A DNA stretch of 64,000 nt, taken from assembly GCF_000235625.1 (NCBI RefSeq), contig NZ_AGTR01000014.1, forward strand, positions 171,485-235,484, read 5' to 3'. A program made the translations under genes and the position numbers. The notes under the pieces were generated by a model. The model was not told the DNA's origin and searched no databases. It saw nothing but the letters and a program-made list of their open reading frames with translations. The stretch is from Marinobacter manganoxydans MnI7-9. Its GTDB lineage: Bacteria; Pseudomonadota; Gammaproteobacteria; Pseudomonadales; Oleiphilaceae. Below are positions 9,091 through 19,556 of the stretch, piece by piece; within the stretch, counting starts at the first letter, position 1; each line of letters opens with the position of its first letter.

Positions 9091-10587
9091 ATGAGCGCCC
9101 CGCAGTCCTGCCACAGTTTCAGAAACGACGCGATAGGTTGCGATGACGCCACTGCCCTTGCCGAACGGGTCCGCCGCCGGGAAATATCGGTCACCGAACT
9201 CACTCAAGCCGCTATCGCTCGCGCACAGGCGGTCGAACCGCTCCTTCACGGTCTGGCCTCGGCGAATTACGACCAGGCGATCCGGACTGCTTCAAAGCTT
9301 GATGCCGCCGACCAGACCGGTTCCTTTCCCCTGTTCCGGGGTGTTCCAACACTTATCAAAGACAACACCAACGTGTTGGACATGACCACGCGGCACGGCT
9401 CCCTGGCCGTGCCCAGCGTTCCTGCATCCGATACCAGTCCATTTGCCCGCCAGTTGCTTACCCAGGGTTTTCTGTGCCTGGGTAAAAGCACCCTGCCGGA
9501 ATTCGGATTCAACGCCACAACCGAGCCCGCACACGCGCCGGCAACCTGTAACCCGTGGAACCTGGCCTATTCATCCGGAGCCTCCTCAGGCGGTTCAGCG
9601 GCCCTTGTGGCGGCCGGCGTGGTACCCATTGCCCACGCGAATGACGGCGGAGGCTCCATACGGATTCCGGCCGCCTGCTGCGGCCTGGTCGGCCTTAAGC
9701 CCACACGAGGACGATTGATAGACAACGAAGCGGCGGCCTCCCTGCCGATCAACATTATCAGCGAGGGCGTAGTGACGCGCTCGGTACGGGATACCGCTAA
9801 TTTTTTCGAGCAGGCCGAGACCTATTTCCGCAATCCCGGCCTGCCGCCCATTGGAAGAATGGAGGGCCCCTCCGGTCGTCCGTTGAGAATCGGACTGGTG
9901 CTGGATTCCATCAACGGTCACAAAACCGATGACATCACCCGATGGACTGTCGAAGAAACGGCGCTCAAGCTGGAAAAAATGGGCCACCGCATTGAGCCAG
10001 TGCCCGTTCCGGTGCACAGCACCTTCCCCGATGACTTTGCCCTGTACTGGGCACTGCTTGCCTTCGGCATCAGGGCCAACGGCAGGAAACTGCTTCACCC
10101 GGCCTTCGACAAACACAAAACAGACGGCCTGACCAACGGCCTCGACAGGATGTTCCGGCGACAGTTCTGGCGCCTGCCAACTGCGCTCTGGCGGCTCAAG
10201 CGTTCCTGGCACGACTATGCACATGCCATGGCCGGATTTGATGCCGTGCTCACGCCGGTACTTGGCCACACCACACCCGCCCTTGGCCATCTGAGCCCCG
10301 ATGTGCCTTTTGACACCCTGTTCGAACGGCTGCGCGAGTATGTGAGCTTCACCCCTCTGGCAAACGCCACGGGCGCACCGGCAATCTCATTGCCCATGGG
10401 CCACACGCCCGATCAACTGCCCGTGTCCGTTCAGTTTATGGGGCGGCACGGAGGCGAACGCACGTTGCTGGATATCGCCTTTACTCTGGAAGCCAACCAT
10501 CCCTGGCCGCTGCTTTGCGATTTCAGCCGGAACCATCTTGGTAGTGGAGAGCAAAACACCAGGGACTCACTGACCAATCCCGTTTGA
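9091..10587 (+). CDS. Amidase signature family hydrolase
   Basis: A 498-residue amidase-signature enzyme. The Ser-cisSer-Lys triad is present: Lys in TLIKDNTN, the glycine/serine-rich segment SGASSGGSAALVAAG, and the nucleophile serine in DGGGSIRIPAACCGLVGLKP. Length and order match GatA-like and 6-aminohexanoate-cyclic-dimer-hydrolase-like amidases. It is not GatA, since gatB and gatC are absent. The substrate is unknown. AAGGAG is positioned 8 bases before the ATG. It is probably monocistronic. Confidence 0.88.
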   Translation: MSAPQSCHSFRNDAIGCDDATALAERVRRREISVTELTQAAIARAQAVEPLLHGLASANYDQAIRTASKLDAADQTGSFPLFRGVPTLIKDNTNVLDMTTRHGSLAVPSVPASDTSPFARQLLTQGFLCLGKSTLPEFGFNATTEPAHAPATCNPWNLAYSSGASSGGSAALVAAGVVPIAHANDGGGSIRIPAACCGLVGLKPTRGRLIDNEAAASLPINIISEGVVTRSVRDTANFFEQAETYFRNPGLPPIGRMEGPSGRPLRIGLVLDSINGHKTDDITRWTVEETALKLEKMGHRIEPVPVPVHSTFPDDFALYWALLAFGIRANGRKLLHPAFDKHKTDGLTNGLDRMFRRQFWRLPTALWRLKRSWHDYAHAMAGFDAVLTPVLGHTTPALGHLSPDVPFDTLFERLREYVSFTPLANATGAPAISLPMGHTPDQLPVSVQFMGRHGGERTLLDIAFTLEANHPWPLLCDFSRNHLGSGEQNTRDSLTNPV

Positions 10588-10700
10588 AGTTGGACACTTA
10601 TAAAAACAGCTGCCATATTCTTTAAAGAACTTAGACATAACCTGTTCAAGTATCCAAACCGAGAGCCAAGGCCGTTCGTAATTCGAAGAAGGACAATTTA

Positions 10701-12569
10701 TTGAGCCCGGCCATGCGTGACAGTGAAGTCCTCGTGACCCACCACAAGGCACTGATGGAGCTGAGCCACAATACCAGCTTTATCGAGATGCCCCGCCCCC
10801 GGAAGCTGGCAGCACTCATGGAGCTGTGCACCCGGCTGTTGGGCGTGAAACGGGCGAGTGTCTGGCTTTTCCCTCCGGAACGGGACCGGATCACCTGCGA
10901 GTGGCTTCACGACACAGAGCTGCCCGGCCGCAATAGCTGCATCGCGCAGAATGGCTCAGAGTTCAACCTGTTTCGCTCAGACCACCCTGACTACTTCCGC
11001 GCCATCACCGAAGAACGAGTCATTGCCGTGGAAGACGCCCGCAATGATATCCGTACCCGTTCCTTCGACCGCGATTATCTGTCCGTGCAAAACATTCATT
11101 CCATGTTAGACGCGCCGATTTTCGACGGCGAACAGCTCAGCGGGGTTGTCTGCCTGGAGTCAAGTGTGCGCCGTGACTGGTCGGTCCCGGACATTTCGCT
11201 GTCAGCTGCCATTGCAGACACCATAAGCCTGATGAACACTCACGAGGCATGGCTGAGATCCAAGCGGGCGCTGGAATACGTCAGTCGCTACGACTCCCTC
11301 ACCGGACTCGCCAACATTGATTCACTGCGTGACCGGCTGAACCACCTGGTGCGCAAGATCAAAGGCCGGGGTACCGGCAGTCTTGCACTGCTCTGGATTG
11401 ACGTTGACCGCCTGAAAACCATCAACGATGGCCTTGGCCCTCAGGCGGGGGATCAGGTCATCGCCGATATCGGACAGCGCCTGAAAGAAATCCAGTTGGC
11501 GGGTAAGGACTTTCTGGCGCGCATTGGAGGGGATGAATTTGCCCTGGTTATTCGCAACTACACCCAGCCGAGCTTTCTGGACGAGGTGATCCGCGAGATC
11601 CACAGCCGTATTCGCCAGTCTATCCGGGTGTCCGATCAGGATCTGAATGTCAGTGCCAGTGTGGGCATCTGTCACTTCCCGGGCGATTGCCACGAGTCAG
11701 AAGAACTGCTCAGAGGTGCAGAGGCTGCGATGTACCACGCGAAGCGGCAGGGCGGGGACCGTTCGACCCTGTTCGATTCGGAAATCCAGATGACAGCCCG
11801 CTCCCGGTTTGCGCTCGAGAGCGAGCTGCGGGAAACACTCAGAACCAGCGGCCTCGATGTCTTCTACCAGCCAATCATGGACCGCACGGGAACACAGCTG
11901 GAAAGCGCCGAGGCCCTGGTTCGCTGGCAGCACCCGCAACGTGGCTGGCTGTCACCGATTGAATTTCTGGACGTGGCGCGCAGCGCCGGCCTGATGTATG
12001 AGCTGGGCGCCTGTGTGCTGAAAAACGTCTGCGCTCACTGGCGTGAGGCAAAAGACCGGAATACGCCATTACCAACGATATCCGTCAACCTGTCGGCAGA
12101 GCAGATATTGGTCCCAGAGTTGCCAGAGCTGGTAAAAGAGATCTGCGGTAACCAGGGCATGCCGGTCAGTGCCCTGCAGTTTGAGGTGACCGAAGACTCC
12201 ATCCAGGGTGATTTCAGTGTCATCGGTCGGGTTCTGGAACAGCTGGTACACGCCGGCGCCGAGCTCGCTATCGACGACTTTGGCACCGGGTACTCATCGC
12301 TGTCCCGGCTCAAAAGCCTGCCCTTCTCCCGCATCAAGATCGACCGCTCGTTCATCAACAACCTTCCGGATGACGAAAACGATTGCGCTATCACCCTGTC
12401 GATCATTGGCCTGGCCAGGGGGCTTGGCCTTTCTGTCGTTGCAGAAGGTGTGGAGAGCGAAGCCCATGAAAGCTGGCTGTTCGAGAAAGGCTGCGACTAC
12501 CTTCAGGGCTACCGTTACAGTAAACCGCTTCCCTACCCAGGGTTTATCAAGCGCTACTTTTCCGAGTGA
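10701..12569 (+). CDS. GAF-GGDEF-EAL cyclic-di-GMP signalling protein
   Basis: A 622-residue cytosolic protein with a GAF sensor (about 20-175), a diguanylate cyclase domain with exact GGDEF (ARIGGDEFAL), and a phosphodiesterase domain with EALVRW, SVNLSAEQ, IDDFGTGYSSL and VVAEGVE. Both catalytic signatures look intact, so it may make and degrade c-di-GMP, with GAF as the switch. The product-inhibition site five residues before GGDEF reads AGKD rather than RxxD, so feedback inhibition is probably lost. The TTG start is favoured because GAAGGA lies 8 bases upstream; an ATG 12 bases further has none. The end overlaps convergent truC by 16 bp. Confidence 0.9.
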   Translation: MSPAMRDSEVLVTHHKALMELSHNTSFIEMPRPRKLAALMELCTRLLGVKRASVWLFPPERDRITCEWLHDTELPGRNSCIAQNGSEFNLFRSDHPDYFRAITEERVIAVEDARNDIRTRSFDRDYLSVQNIHSMLDAPIFDGEQLSGVVCLESSVRRDWSVPDISLSAAIADTISLMNTHEAWLRSKRALEYVSRYDSLTGLANIDSLRDRLNHLVRKIKGRGTGSLALLWIDVDRLKTINDGLGPQAGDQVIADIGQRLKEIQLAGKDFLARIGGDEFALVIRNYTQPSFLDEVIREIHSRIRQSIRVSDQDLNVSASVGICHFPGDCHESEELLRGAEAAMYHAKRQGGDRSTLFDSEIQMTARSRFALESELRETLRTSGLDVFYQPIMDRTGTQLESAEALVRWQHPQRGWLSPIEFLDVARSAGLMYELGACVLKNVCAHWREAKDRNTPLPTISVNLSAEQILVPELPELVKEICGNQGMPVSALQFEVTEDSIQGDFSVIGRVLEQLVHAGAELAIDDFGTGYSSLSRLKSLPFSRIKIDRSFINNLPDDENDCAITLSIIGLARGLGLSVVAEGVESEAHESWLFEKGCDYLQGYRYSKPLPYPGFIKRYFSE

Positions 12570-13297
12570 TCCCGTACGTCAAATCCCGGGAATAGCGATA
12601 GCACCTCCAGAAAACTCGCTTCCGGCGCGGCGCTAATGGTCAGTGGTTTACCCGAAACCGGGTGCTGGAATGCCATCCGGGTTGCGGCCAGCATCAACCG
12701 CCCCTGGCCGAATCGCTCTGCAAAATAGCGGTTGTGGCGGCCCCGACCGTGATTGGCATCGCCAATGATCGGGTGGTTGATGTGTTTCATATGCCTGCGC
12801 AACTGGTGCTTTCGGCCAGTTTTCGGGTTCAGTTCAACAACGGCGTAGCGACTGCTCGGGTATTTCTCGATCTCCACTGGTATCTCGGTCGTCGCCAGCG
12901 TGCGGTAATAAGTGAGAGCGTCCCGCACCGGCTGCTCTTCCCCTTTCAGCCGTCGATCCTCCGGTTCCTCTCGCAAGGGATGATCAATCTCCCCGTGTTC
13001 CGGCGGCCAGCCACGCACCATCGCCAGATAGGTTTTCGTCACCTCACCGGCCATCAGCGCCATACCCAGCGTGCGGGCAGTGTCGCTGTCCCTGGCAAAC
13101 ACCAGGACGCCGGAGGTAGGCCGGTCCAGTCGATGGACCGGGTAAACATGCTGGCCCTCATTTAGCGCCCGGGCATATTGCAGGGCAAACTCGGTTTCGT
13201 GTTTGTCGATAGGGCTCCGGTGAACCAACAGCCCGGCCGGTTTGTGGACAGCCAGAAGGTGTTCGTCCCGGTAAAGAACGGTTAGTGGGTTGCTCAT
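12554..13297 (-). CDS. truC: tRNA pseudouridine(65) synthase-like, RluA/TruC family
   Basis: A 247-residue pseudouridine synthase. The active-site motif HRLDRPTSGVL with catalytic Asp lies near residue 56, preceded by VHKPAGLLVH. GRKHQLRRHM and the closing IIGDANHG segment are characteristic of TruC, which modifies U65 of certain tRNAs. There is no S4 domain, which agrees with TruC rather than RluB/RluC types. The assignment among RluA-family paralogues rests on length and motif wording. Confidence 0.85.
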   Translation of the reverse strand: MSNPLTVLYRDEHLLAVHKPAGLLVHRSPIDKHETEFALQYARALNEGQHVYPVHRLDRPTSGVLVFARDSDTARTLGMALMAGEVTKTYLAMVRGWPPEHGEIDHPLREEPEDRRLKGEEQPVRDALTYYRTLATTEIPVEIEKYPSSRYAVVELNPKTGRKHQLRRHMKHINHPIIGDANHGRGRHNRYFAERFGQGRLMLAATRMAFQHPVSGKPLTISAAPEASFLEVLSLFPGFDVRDHSEK

Positions 13298-13343
13298 AAG
13301 ATAGATGTCATAAAAGCTTCATATTCAAGTCGGCCAATTGCAT

Positions 13344-13370
13344 TCAAGAGCCCGCTTCTCTAGCCGATAC
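13344..13370 (+). promoter_or_regulatory. FliA (sigma-28)-type promoter
   Basis: TCAAG at 13344-13348 and GCCGATAC at 13363-13370, separated by 14 bases, match the TCAAG/GCCGATA layout of pseudomonad FliA promoters. It lies about 80 bp before the chemoreceptor start, where a flagellar-class promoter is expected. Confidence 0.55.
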
Positions 13371-13451
13371 CAAAGTAGATAACCTAATCAACTAACGCTA
13401 CGTATACACTAGCGACACACCCTTACCATCGATCGCTCCCAGGAATAGCTG

Positions 13452-15077
13452 ATGAACTGGTACTCGAAAAGCATTCTCAACCGGGTTCTTCTCGTCGTTT
13501 TGACGGCAAATCTAGTCGTCGCCGCAGTGGCGGTGATTTACCTGAACTTCTCCCTGAAAGTCAAAGATGACTTCAACAGTCTTGTAAGTACCAGGATGGT
13601 GAACGCCCTTGAAGCCCAGGATGTGCTTTCTGATTTCAAGACCCAGGTCCAGGAGTGGAAAAACGTCCTGATCCGCGGAGCCGACCCGGAACAACTGGAC
13701 AAATACTGGGGCCGATTTCAGCAGCGCGAAGCATCAATACAGAGCCAGCTTGATGACCTGATTCCCCGAATTCAGGAGCCACAGGCAAAGTCACTGATGT
13801 CCGACTTCAAACAGGCACACCAGACGATGGGGCGTGCCTATCGTGAGGGATTCGAGGCGTTCACACGCTCAGGCTTTGATCCGAACGCAGGCGATGCCGC
13901 GGTACAGGGGATCGACCGTGAACCTGCCAGACTGATTGTAGATGCTGCAACCGCAGTCCGTGAAGATAGCCTTGTCCGGGCCCGAACCCTGAACACCGTT
14001 GTCACCGAGCGTAGCTGGCTGGTGGCGGGTCTTCTGATTGCCGCCATCATTCTGGGTACCATCGCGCTGATAATGATCCTGTTGTCAGGTGTGGTCCGGC
14101 CCGCACAGAAGCTCACCTCGCAGATCTCCCGACTGGGCGACGGTGATCTTTCGGATCCTGTAACCATGCAGCGGGCTGACGAATTGGGGCAATTGGCCGA
14201 CGCTGCCCGAAGCCTGCACCGCTTCCTCAGCGATACCGGAAGCCAACTGAGCGAGAACGCCAGGCAACTGAACGATACCGGCGAGTTGATCCGCCAGAAC
14301 GCCGACAGTGTCGTCAGCCAGTCTGACCTGGCCCACCAGCGCATTGAGCAGATTGCGACAGCCATGAACGAAATGTCTGCCACCGCGGAGGATGTGGCCA
14401 GTCACGCTGCCTCGGTAGCCACCGAAGTGAGCCAGACATCCGACGAGACGGCTACAGCGGATTCGCAGATCAACAAGGCGGTAGACAGCATGCGGCGTCT
14501 GACCGACCAGATCCGGAACTCGGCCGAAACCGTCAACCAACTCGCCAATGATGGTAAAAAGGTCGGCGACGTTATGCAGGTTATCCGGGAAATTGCAGAC
14601 CAGACCAACCTGCTGGCCCTGAACGCCGCCATTGAGGCGGCCCGGGCCGGCGACGCAGGTCGCGGATTCGCGGTGGTTGCCGATGAAGTCCGGAACCTGG
14701 CTGCCAAGACCCAGGAAGCCACCGTGGAAATTGACCAGATCATTGGCGCCATCAGTGGGGCTTCGCGGGACGCCACCGAGTTCATGCAGGCCTCAGGCGT
14801 TGTAGCCCAGGAAAGCAGTGAGGCCGTTGAAGCCGTTCGCGCCACCCTGGCCGAAATCAACCGGCGCATGGGCAGCATCAACGACGCAACAACCCAGGTT
14901 GCTACAGCGGCCGAAGAACAGACCAGTGTCTGTGAAGACATCAACCGCAATGTCACGGATGTGGCCGAAACCTCCGAAGCCATGCACCAGGCTGCTGAAA
15001 ACAACCTGCGCACGGTACCTGAACTGGAAGCCATGGCTGCCCGGGCCCAGGAACTGGCGGGCCGGATCAAGCATTAA
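13452..15077 (+). CDS. Methyl-accepting chemotaxis protein
   Basis: A 541-residue chemoreceptor. A transmembrane helix at about 10-32, a periplasmic helical sensor (about 33-185), a second transmembrane helix at about 188-212, HAMP (about 213-265), then the cytoplasmic coiled coil. The kinase-control tip is clearly visible: [20 protein letters not shown] followed by [15 protein letters not shown]. No C-terminal NWETF-type CheR tether is present. AGGAA precedes the ATG. A FliA-like promoter upstream suggests co-regulation with flagella. The end overlaps the convergent RND permease by 4 bp. Confidence 0.92.
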   Translation: MNWYSKSILNRVLLVVLTANLVVAAVAVIYLNFSLKVKDDFNSLVSTRMVNALEAQDVLSDFKTQVQEWKNVLIRGADPEQLDKYWGRFQQREASIQSQLDDLIPRIQEPQAKSLMSDFKQAHQTMGRAYREGFEAFTRSGFDPNAGDAAVQGIDREPARLIVDAATAVREDSLVRARTLNTVVTERSWLVAGLLIAAIILGTIALIMILLSGVVRPAQKLTSQISRLGDGDLSDPVTMQRADELGQLADAARSLHRFLSDTGSQLSENARQLNDTGELIRQNADSVVSQSDLAHQRIEQIATAMNEMSATAEDVASHAASVATEVSQTSDETATADSQINKAVDSMRRLTDQIRNSAETVNQLANDGKKVGDVMQVIREIADQTNLLALNAAIEAARAGDAGRGFAVVADEVRNLAAKTQEATVEIDQIIGAISGASRDATEFMQASGVVAQESSEAVEAVRATLAEINRRMGSINDATTQVATAAEEQTSVCEDINRNVTDVAETSEAMHQAAENNLRTVPELEAMAARAQELAGRIKH

Positions 15078-18000
15078 GTAGTTCGGAATCGGCTGGTCAG
15101 TCTCCCGAAAGCCTGACCGGCCCGGTTACCCAGCACCAGCAATGCAGGTGTGAGCAACAGCGTCAGCACCGTAGCAAACGCCAATCCCCCCGCGATGGCA
15201 CTGGACAGCTGGGTCCACCACTGGGTTGATGGCGCACCAAGGCCCAGGGAGGGCGTCAGCAGGTCCACATTGACGCCGAGGACCATGGGCATCAATCCCA
15301 GCACAGTGGTGATGGCCGTCAGCAGCACCGGCCTCAGGCGAAAGCAACCGGTTTCCAGGGCGGCCTCGTAGGCCTCAACCCCGTCCTTGCGCATCTGGTT
15401 GTAGGTATCGATCAGAATGATGTTGTTGTTTACCACGATGCCTGCCAGGGCAATCGTACCCATTCCCACCATCACAATGCCGAACGACTGACCGTTTACC
15501 AGAAGCCCGAGCAGCACCCCGGCGGTGGAGAGCACAATCGCCGAGAGAATCAGGAAGGTCTGGTACAACGAATTGAACTGGGTCACCAGTATCAACAGCA
15601 TGAGGCCGATGGCTACCAGGAAGGCCGTCGCAAGGAAGTTTGATGCCTGCTGCTGATCCTCGTTCTCGCCGGCAAACTTCACCGAAATTCCCTCTGGCGG
15701 TTCCGGCATCTCGGCCTGCAGGGCCCGCAGCAGCTCATCCACGCGGCGCCCCTGTGCCAGATCGGATTTGATGGTTACCGTGCGCTGGCCATCCACCCGG
15801 ACAATACTGTTGGTTTTGTCGCCCGGGCGAAGATCGACGAATTCAGAGAGCGGCACCTGGCCCCGGGAGGTATGAATGGTCTGGCGCTGCAGATGATCCA
15901 GTTCCCGCCAGTTATTCGGAACTCGCACCACGATGTCCACTTCATCCCGCACGTCTTCAGGGCGATAGGTGGCCAGTTTCAACCCGTTGGTCACCAAGCG
16001 CACGGCACTGCCGATACCCAGCACATCGGTACCGAAGCGAGCGGCGGCTTCCCGGTCAACCTGCAGCCGCCACTCAATCCCCGGAAGGCTGCGGTCGTCT
16101 TCGATGTCCACGAAACCACCGAGCTCACGCATGCGGTCTTTGATTTCGTCCACGTAGCCATTGAGACTGTTTGCTTCGCGGCTGCTCACCTGTAGCTCTA
16201 TCGGTTTGCCTTCGGCAGGCCCACCTTCCTGTTTGCGGAATTCCAGCTCAACGCCCGCTATATCAGAGGTCATGTCGCGGAAGTCCTCGAGAATCGCGCT
16301 GGCCGGTCGCCGGGTGAACCAGTCGGTAAACTGGAATTGCAGAACGCCTATGACATCTGGCGCCAGTTGCGAGCTGGTCTGTACCATTGAGCGGGCGTAC
16401 AGGGCCTTCACCTCGGGCATGCCACGCAACCGCTGCTCCACTTCACGCACAATGGCATCCCGCTCCCACACTGAAAGATCACCCCTCGCCCTCACCTGAA
16501 CCTGGGCGGAATCCGGCTCCACACTGGGGAAGAACTCAACCCCATGGTTGAAGCGGGCGTACGCGGCGTAGATCACGGCGATCACGCAGAGCACACCAAT
16601 CAACGTCAGCCCCGGTGAACGAAGTAGCAGCCCCAGTACCCGTCGATAACCCTCCATCAGGCGCCCCGAAGAATGCCCCTGCCGCGCCCGGCGCCCCCCA
16701 CTGGTGCTGCCCAGCACGGGCAGGAACACCAGCGCCATGGCCAGGGAAGCAATCAGACAGATAATCACCGTCAGCGGCAGGAACTTCATGAACTCCCCGA
16801 CAACGCCGGGCCAGAACAACAACGGCACAAACACCGCCAGCGTGGTTGCGGTCGACGCAATAATGGGCCAGGCCATGCGACTGGCCGCCTCGGCCCAGGC
16901 GTGCTTTACCGTCTGCCCCTCCGACAGGTTCCGGTCCGCCAGCTCCGACACAACAATGGCGCCATCCACCAGCATGCCGGCCACCAGGATCAGACTGAAC
17001 AGCACCACGATGTTGAGCGTGAGCCCCATGCTCCAGATCACCAGGATGCCGGTGAGGAAGGCACCAGGAATCGTCAGCCCCACCATAACCGCCGAACGCG
17101 GCCCCATGGCGGCAATCACCACAATCAGAACCAGCACGATGGCGGTGAGCACGTTATTCAGCAGGTCACTGAGAATATCCCGGACTTCCTCGGACTGGTC
17201 CATGATGTAGCGGATTTCCAGAGAGTCCGGCAGCTCCGGTCTGGCCTGATCAATCAACTCACGAACCTGGGCAATGGTCTCGATAATGTTGGCACCCGAG
17301 CGCTTGGAGACTTCCAGCACCAGCGCCGGCTCCCCATTGATACGAGCGAAACCGGTGGGGTCCTTGAAGGTACGCTGGAGCATGGCCACATCGCCGAAGG
17401 TGACCACTGTGTCACCGTCCACCTTGATCGGCATGGACATCACATCCTCGATGGTTTCGATCACCCCGGGCACTTTCAGGGCCATGCGGCCATTGCCGGT
17501 ATCCAGCGAGCCGGCCGCCACCAGCTGATTGTTGCGGGTTACCAGCGAAGCCAGCTGATCAAAATCAACGCCATAGCTCTCCAGCACCTGGGGATCGACC
17601 ACGATTTCCAGCAGATCCTCCCGATCGCCACCAATCTCCACTTCCAGAACTTCCGGGATAGACTCGATGGCATCCTGGAACCGCCGGGCGATGGTTATCA
17701 GCTCCCGCTCCGACAAGGGGCCAGACAGACCCACGGACAGCACCGGGAACAGGGACACGTTGATCTCGTTTACCCTGGGTTCATCCGCTTCCTGGGGCAG
17801 CTTGGTACGTGCTGTATCCACTTTCTCCCGCACGTCCTGAAGCGCCTTGTCCGGATCAAACCCGGCATCGAACTCCAGCATCACCGAGGCATGACCTTCC
17901 GAGGCGGTACCACGCATTTCCTTGATGCCTTCAAGCGAACGCAGCTCCTGCTCCATGGGCCGCACCAGCAGACGCTCGGCGTCCTCCGGGCTGATGCCAT

Positions 18001-18157
18001 CCAGGGTCATGGAGACATAGATCATGGGGATGGTGACGTCGGGGTTGGCTTCCTTCGGGATGGTCTGAAACGCGGCAATACCCCCGAGCAGGAGGAACAG
18101 AAGCGTCAGCAAGGTGGTCCGGCTGCGATCAATGGCTGCGAAGATCAGTGCGCGCAT
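15074..18157 (-). CDS. RND efflux transporter permease
   Basis: A 1027-residue inner-membrane RND pump of the hydrophobe/amphiphile efflux type, with two repeats of a large periplasmic loop and 12 transmembrane helices. TM4 reads [15 protein letters not shown]: the first proton-relay Asp of AcrB (D407) is kept but the second (D408) is Gly. TM10 reads [10 protein letters not shown], with no AcrB-type Lys. These features mark a clade distinct from AcrB, so substrate prediction is not safe. It starts 5 bp after the adaptor stop, forming a two-gene operon. No outer-membrane TolC partner is in the window. Confidence 0.9.
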   Translation of the reverse strand: MRALIFAAIDRSRTTLLTLLFLLLGGIAAFQTIPKEANPDVTIPMIYVSMTLDGISPEDAERLLVRPMEQELRSLEGIKEMRGTASEGHASVMLEFDAGFDPDKALQDVREKVDTARTKLPQEADEPRVNEINVSLFPVLSVGLSGPLSERELITIARRFQDAIESIPEVLEVEIGGDREDLLEIVVDPQVLESYGVDFDQLASLVTRNNQLVAAGSLDTGNGRMALKVPGVIETIEDVMSMPIKVDGDTVVTFGDVAMLQRTFKDPTGFARINGEPALVLEVSKRSGANIIETIAQVRELIDQARPELPDSLEIRYIMDQSEEVRDILSDLLNNVLTAIVLVLIVVIAAMGPRSAVMVGLTIPGAFLTGILVIWSMGLTLNIVVLFSLILVAGMLVDGAIVVSELADRNLSEGQTVKHAWAEAASRMAWPIIASTATTLAVFVPLLFWPGVVGEFMKFLPLTVIICLIASLAMALVFLPVLGSTSGGRRARQGHSSGRLMEGYRRVLGLLLRSPGLTLIGVLCVIAVIYAAYARFNHGVEFFPSVEPDSAQVQVRARGDLSVWERDAIVREVEQRLRGMPEVKALYARSMVQTSSQLAPDVIGVLQFQFTDWFTRRPASAILEDFRDMTSDIAGVELEFRKQEGGPAEGKPIELQVSSREANSLNGYVDEIKDRMRELGGFVDIEDDRSLPGIEWRLQVDREAAARFGTDVLGIGSAVRLVTNGLKLATYRPEDVRDEVDIVVRVPNNWRELDHLQRQTIHTSRGQVPLSEFVDLRPGDKTNSIVRVDGQRTVTIKSDLAQGRRVDELLRALQAEMPEPPEGISVKFAGENEDQQQASNFLATAFLVAIGLMLLILVTQFNSLYQTFLILSAIVLSTAGVLLGLLVNGQSFGIVMVGMGTIALAGIVVNNNIILIDTYNQMRKDGVEAYEAALETGCFRLRPVLLTAITTVLGLMPMVLGVNVDLLTPSLGLGAPSTQWWTQLSSAIAGGLAFATVLTLLLTPALLVLGNRAGQAFGRLTSRFRTT

Positions 18158-18162
18158 GCGGT

Positions 18163-19245
18163 CTAGCCCCTGTCTTCAGCGGCGTCGACCGGCACAACCT
18201 GTTCCCCGGTGCTGACGAAACCACCGCCGCGGGTAATCAGGCGGATCTCATCCGGCAAGCCGGTCACCCAGGCACCCTCGGTGGATACACTCAACAACTT
18301 CACTTCACCGAACTCGACACGGTTCTCACCGTTCACGTATTTCACACCGGGGCGACCGTCATCACCGAGGGACAAATAAGCGGGTGAGATAAACATCGCC
18401 TTTACCTCCGGCAATGCCACCCGCAGGCTGGCGCTGCCACCGGCCACCCGTTTGCGATCCGGATTCTCCACCGCGATCTCCACGGCAAAACTCCGGGTTT
18501 CGGGCGAGGCAGCGCTGGCCACAAAGGTCACCACGCCAGAAAGACGGCTGCCATCCAGCAAATCCACGCGAACAGACTGACCGGGCGCCACATTGCCCAC
18601 CGATTGCTGGGGGATCTGCGCGGTAGCCTTCAGGCGATCCACCCTCACCAATTGAAACAGGGGGGAACCCACCTGCACCAGATCGCCGATATCCACCGAT
18701 TTGCTGTTGATAGTGCCGTCAAAAGGCGCCTCGGGAGTGAGGTGGCTGATGGCCTGTCGGGCACCGGTCAGCTCCGCTTCAGCGGCAGCAAGTTCGCTTT
18801 CCAGGCTCAAAATCTGGGATTCCGAGGCAAGGTTATTGGCGCGGAGCCGGCGGGCCGCCACCAGGTCCGCTTCCAGTTTCCGAACCTGGGACTGCCAGCG
18901 CAACACCGCGGCACTCCGCCCTTCATCAGCTATCGTAAGCAGCTTCTGACCCTGCTGGACCTGCTCACCCAGACTCACAGCCAGAGACTCCACGCGGCCG
19001 GGCACCTGGGCACTCAGCATCACCGAACTCCAGGGCTCCAACTGGCCCTGCAGCATCAGGCCCGGCTCATGCAGCCGGGCCGTCAGGGTTTCCACCTGCA
19101 CCGTTGTAGGCTGATCATCGCCGCTGTCCTGACGTTCCGGAGCCTCGTCACTGGCCACCTTCACCTCGCCAGTCGCCATCCAGATCACCATTGCGATCAC
19201 GATCAGAAGTGACAGTCCGAGAGAACCCCATTTTGCTTTCGTCAT
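18163..19245 (-). CDS. RND efflux periplasmic adaptor (membrane fusion protein)
   Basis: A 360-residue HlyD/AcrA-type adaptor linking the pump to an outer-membrane channel. The start is placed at the ATG at 19245, which begins MTKAKWGSLGLSLLIVIAMV, a clear membrane anchor; a longer frame to 19305 adds 20 residues ahead of the anchor. A biotinyl-lipoyl-like half-motif (VESLAVSLGEQVQQGQKLL), a coiled-coil hairpin (about 110-165) and beta-barrel segments follow. No lipobox cysteine. It leads the operon with the RND permease 5 bp downstream. Confidence 0.87.
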   Translation of the reverse strand: MTKAKWGSLGLSLLIVIAMVIWMATGEVKVASDEAPERQDSGDDQPTTVQVETLTARLHEPGLMLQGQLEPWSSVMLSAQVPGRVESLAVSLGEQVQQGQKLLTIADEGRSAAVLRWQSQVRKLEADLVAARRLRANNLASESQILSLESELAAAEAELTGARQAISHLTPEAPFDGTINSKSVDIGDLVQVGSPLFQLVRVDRLKATAQIPQQSVGNVAPGQSVRVDLLDGSRLSGVVTFVASAASPETRSFAVEIAVENPDRKRVAGGSASLRVALPEVKAMFISPAYLSLGDDGRPGVKYVNGENRVEFGEVKLLSVSTEGAWVTGLPDEIRLITRGGGFVSTGEQVVPVDAAEDRG

Positions 19246-19299
19246 TGAATGCTCACTGTTGCTGAATCGAGGGTGGCAGAAAAAACCGGCAATTAACGG

Positions 19300-19329
19300 T
19301 TGCATCCGGCTAAAAACGTGGGGTAGATT
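19300..19329 (+). promoter_or_regulatory. Possible sigma-70 promoter of the ilv leader
   Basis: TTGCAT at 19300-19305 and TAGATT at 19324-19329 are separated by 18 bp. This would start the transcript about 40 bases before the ilv leader peptide. The match is moderate. Confidence 0.35.
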
Positions 19330-19373
19330 CTACACAGAATCTTTTTACGAATTCAGAGCAGACTGTCGATTTT

Positions 19374-19466
19374 ATGAATCTCAACGCAGTGATTGTCCTT
19401 GTGAAGCTTGTCCTGGTGGTCGTGGTACCGTCCGGGGGCTTCTGCGTGGACAAGCGGGTGAGATAG
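19374..19466 (+). CDS. ilvL: ilv operon leader peptide (attenuation)
   Basis: A 30-codon ORF, ATG at 19374 to TAG at 19464-19466. It begins MNLNAVIVLVKLVLVVVVPS and ends VDKRVR. Fifteen of the 30 residues are Val (10), Leu (4) or Ile (1), with four consecutive Val codons at 19416-19427. It is followed by an intrinsic terminator and then ilvG, the arrangement of branched-chain attenuators. Ribosome stalling when charged Val/Leu tRNA is scarce would favour the antiterminator. It is too short for ordinary ORF finding. Confidence 0.85.
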   Translation: MNLNAVIVLVKLVLVVVVPSGGFCVDKRVR

Positions 19467-19499
19467 CGACAAACCTGACAAGACACCAGAAACCCCCGG
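19406..19499 (+). promoter_or_regulatory. Attenuator pause hairpin and antiterminator segments
   Basis: Segment 1 GCTTGTCC (19406-19413) pairs with GGACAAGC (19448-19455) as the pause hairpin. Inside it, CCGGGGG at 19432-19438 can pair instead with CCCCCGG at 19493-19499, which is the left arm of the terminator. This gives the mutually exclusive pairing expected of an amino-acid attenuator: a ribosome stalled on the Val run masks segment 1 and frees CCGGGGG to block termination. Confidence 0.75.
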
Positions 19500-19529
19500 C
19501 ACCGAAAGGTCCCGGGGGTTTCTTTTTTT
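19489..19529 (+). terminator. ilv attenuator terminator
   Basis: GAAACCCCCGG (19489-19499) is complementary to CCGGGGGTTTC (19512-19522) with a 12-nt loop, followed by seven T (19523-19529). This is a strong intrinsic terminator 27 bp before the ilvG start. Confidence 0.88.
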
Positions 19530-19556
19530 ACGGCAAAAGAAAAGGGAAAGACGACC

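Noticed and set aside
16673-18166. Long plus-strand ORF (about 497 codons) opposite the RND permease
   Set aside because: The minus strand encodes a full-length RND permease with clear motifs; the plus frame is a low-complexity His/Gln-rich shadow.
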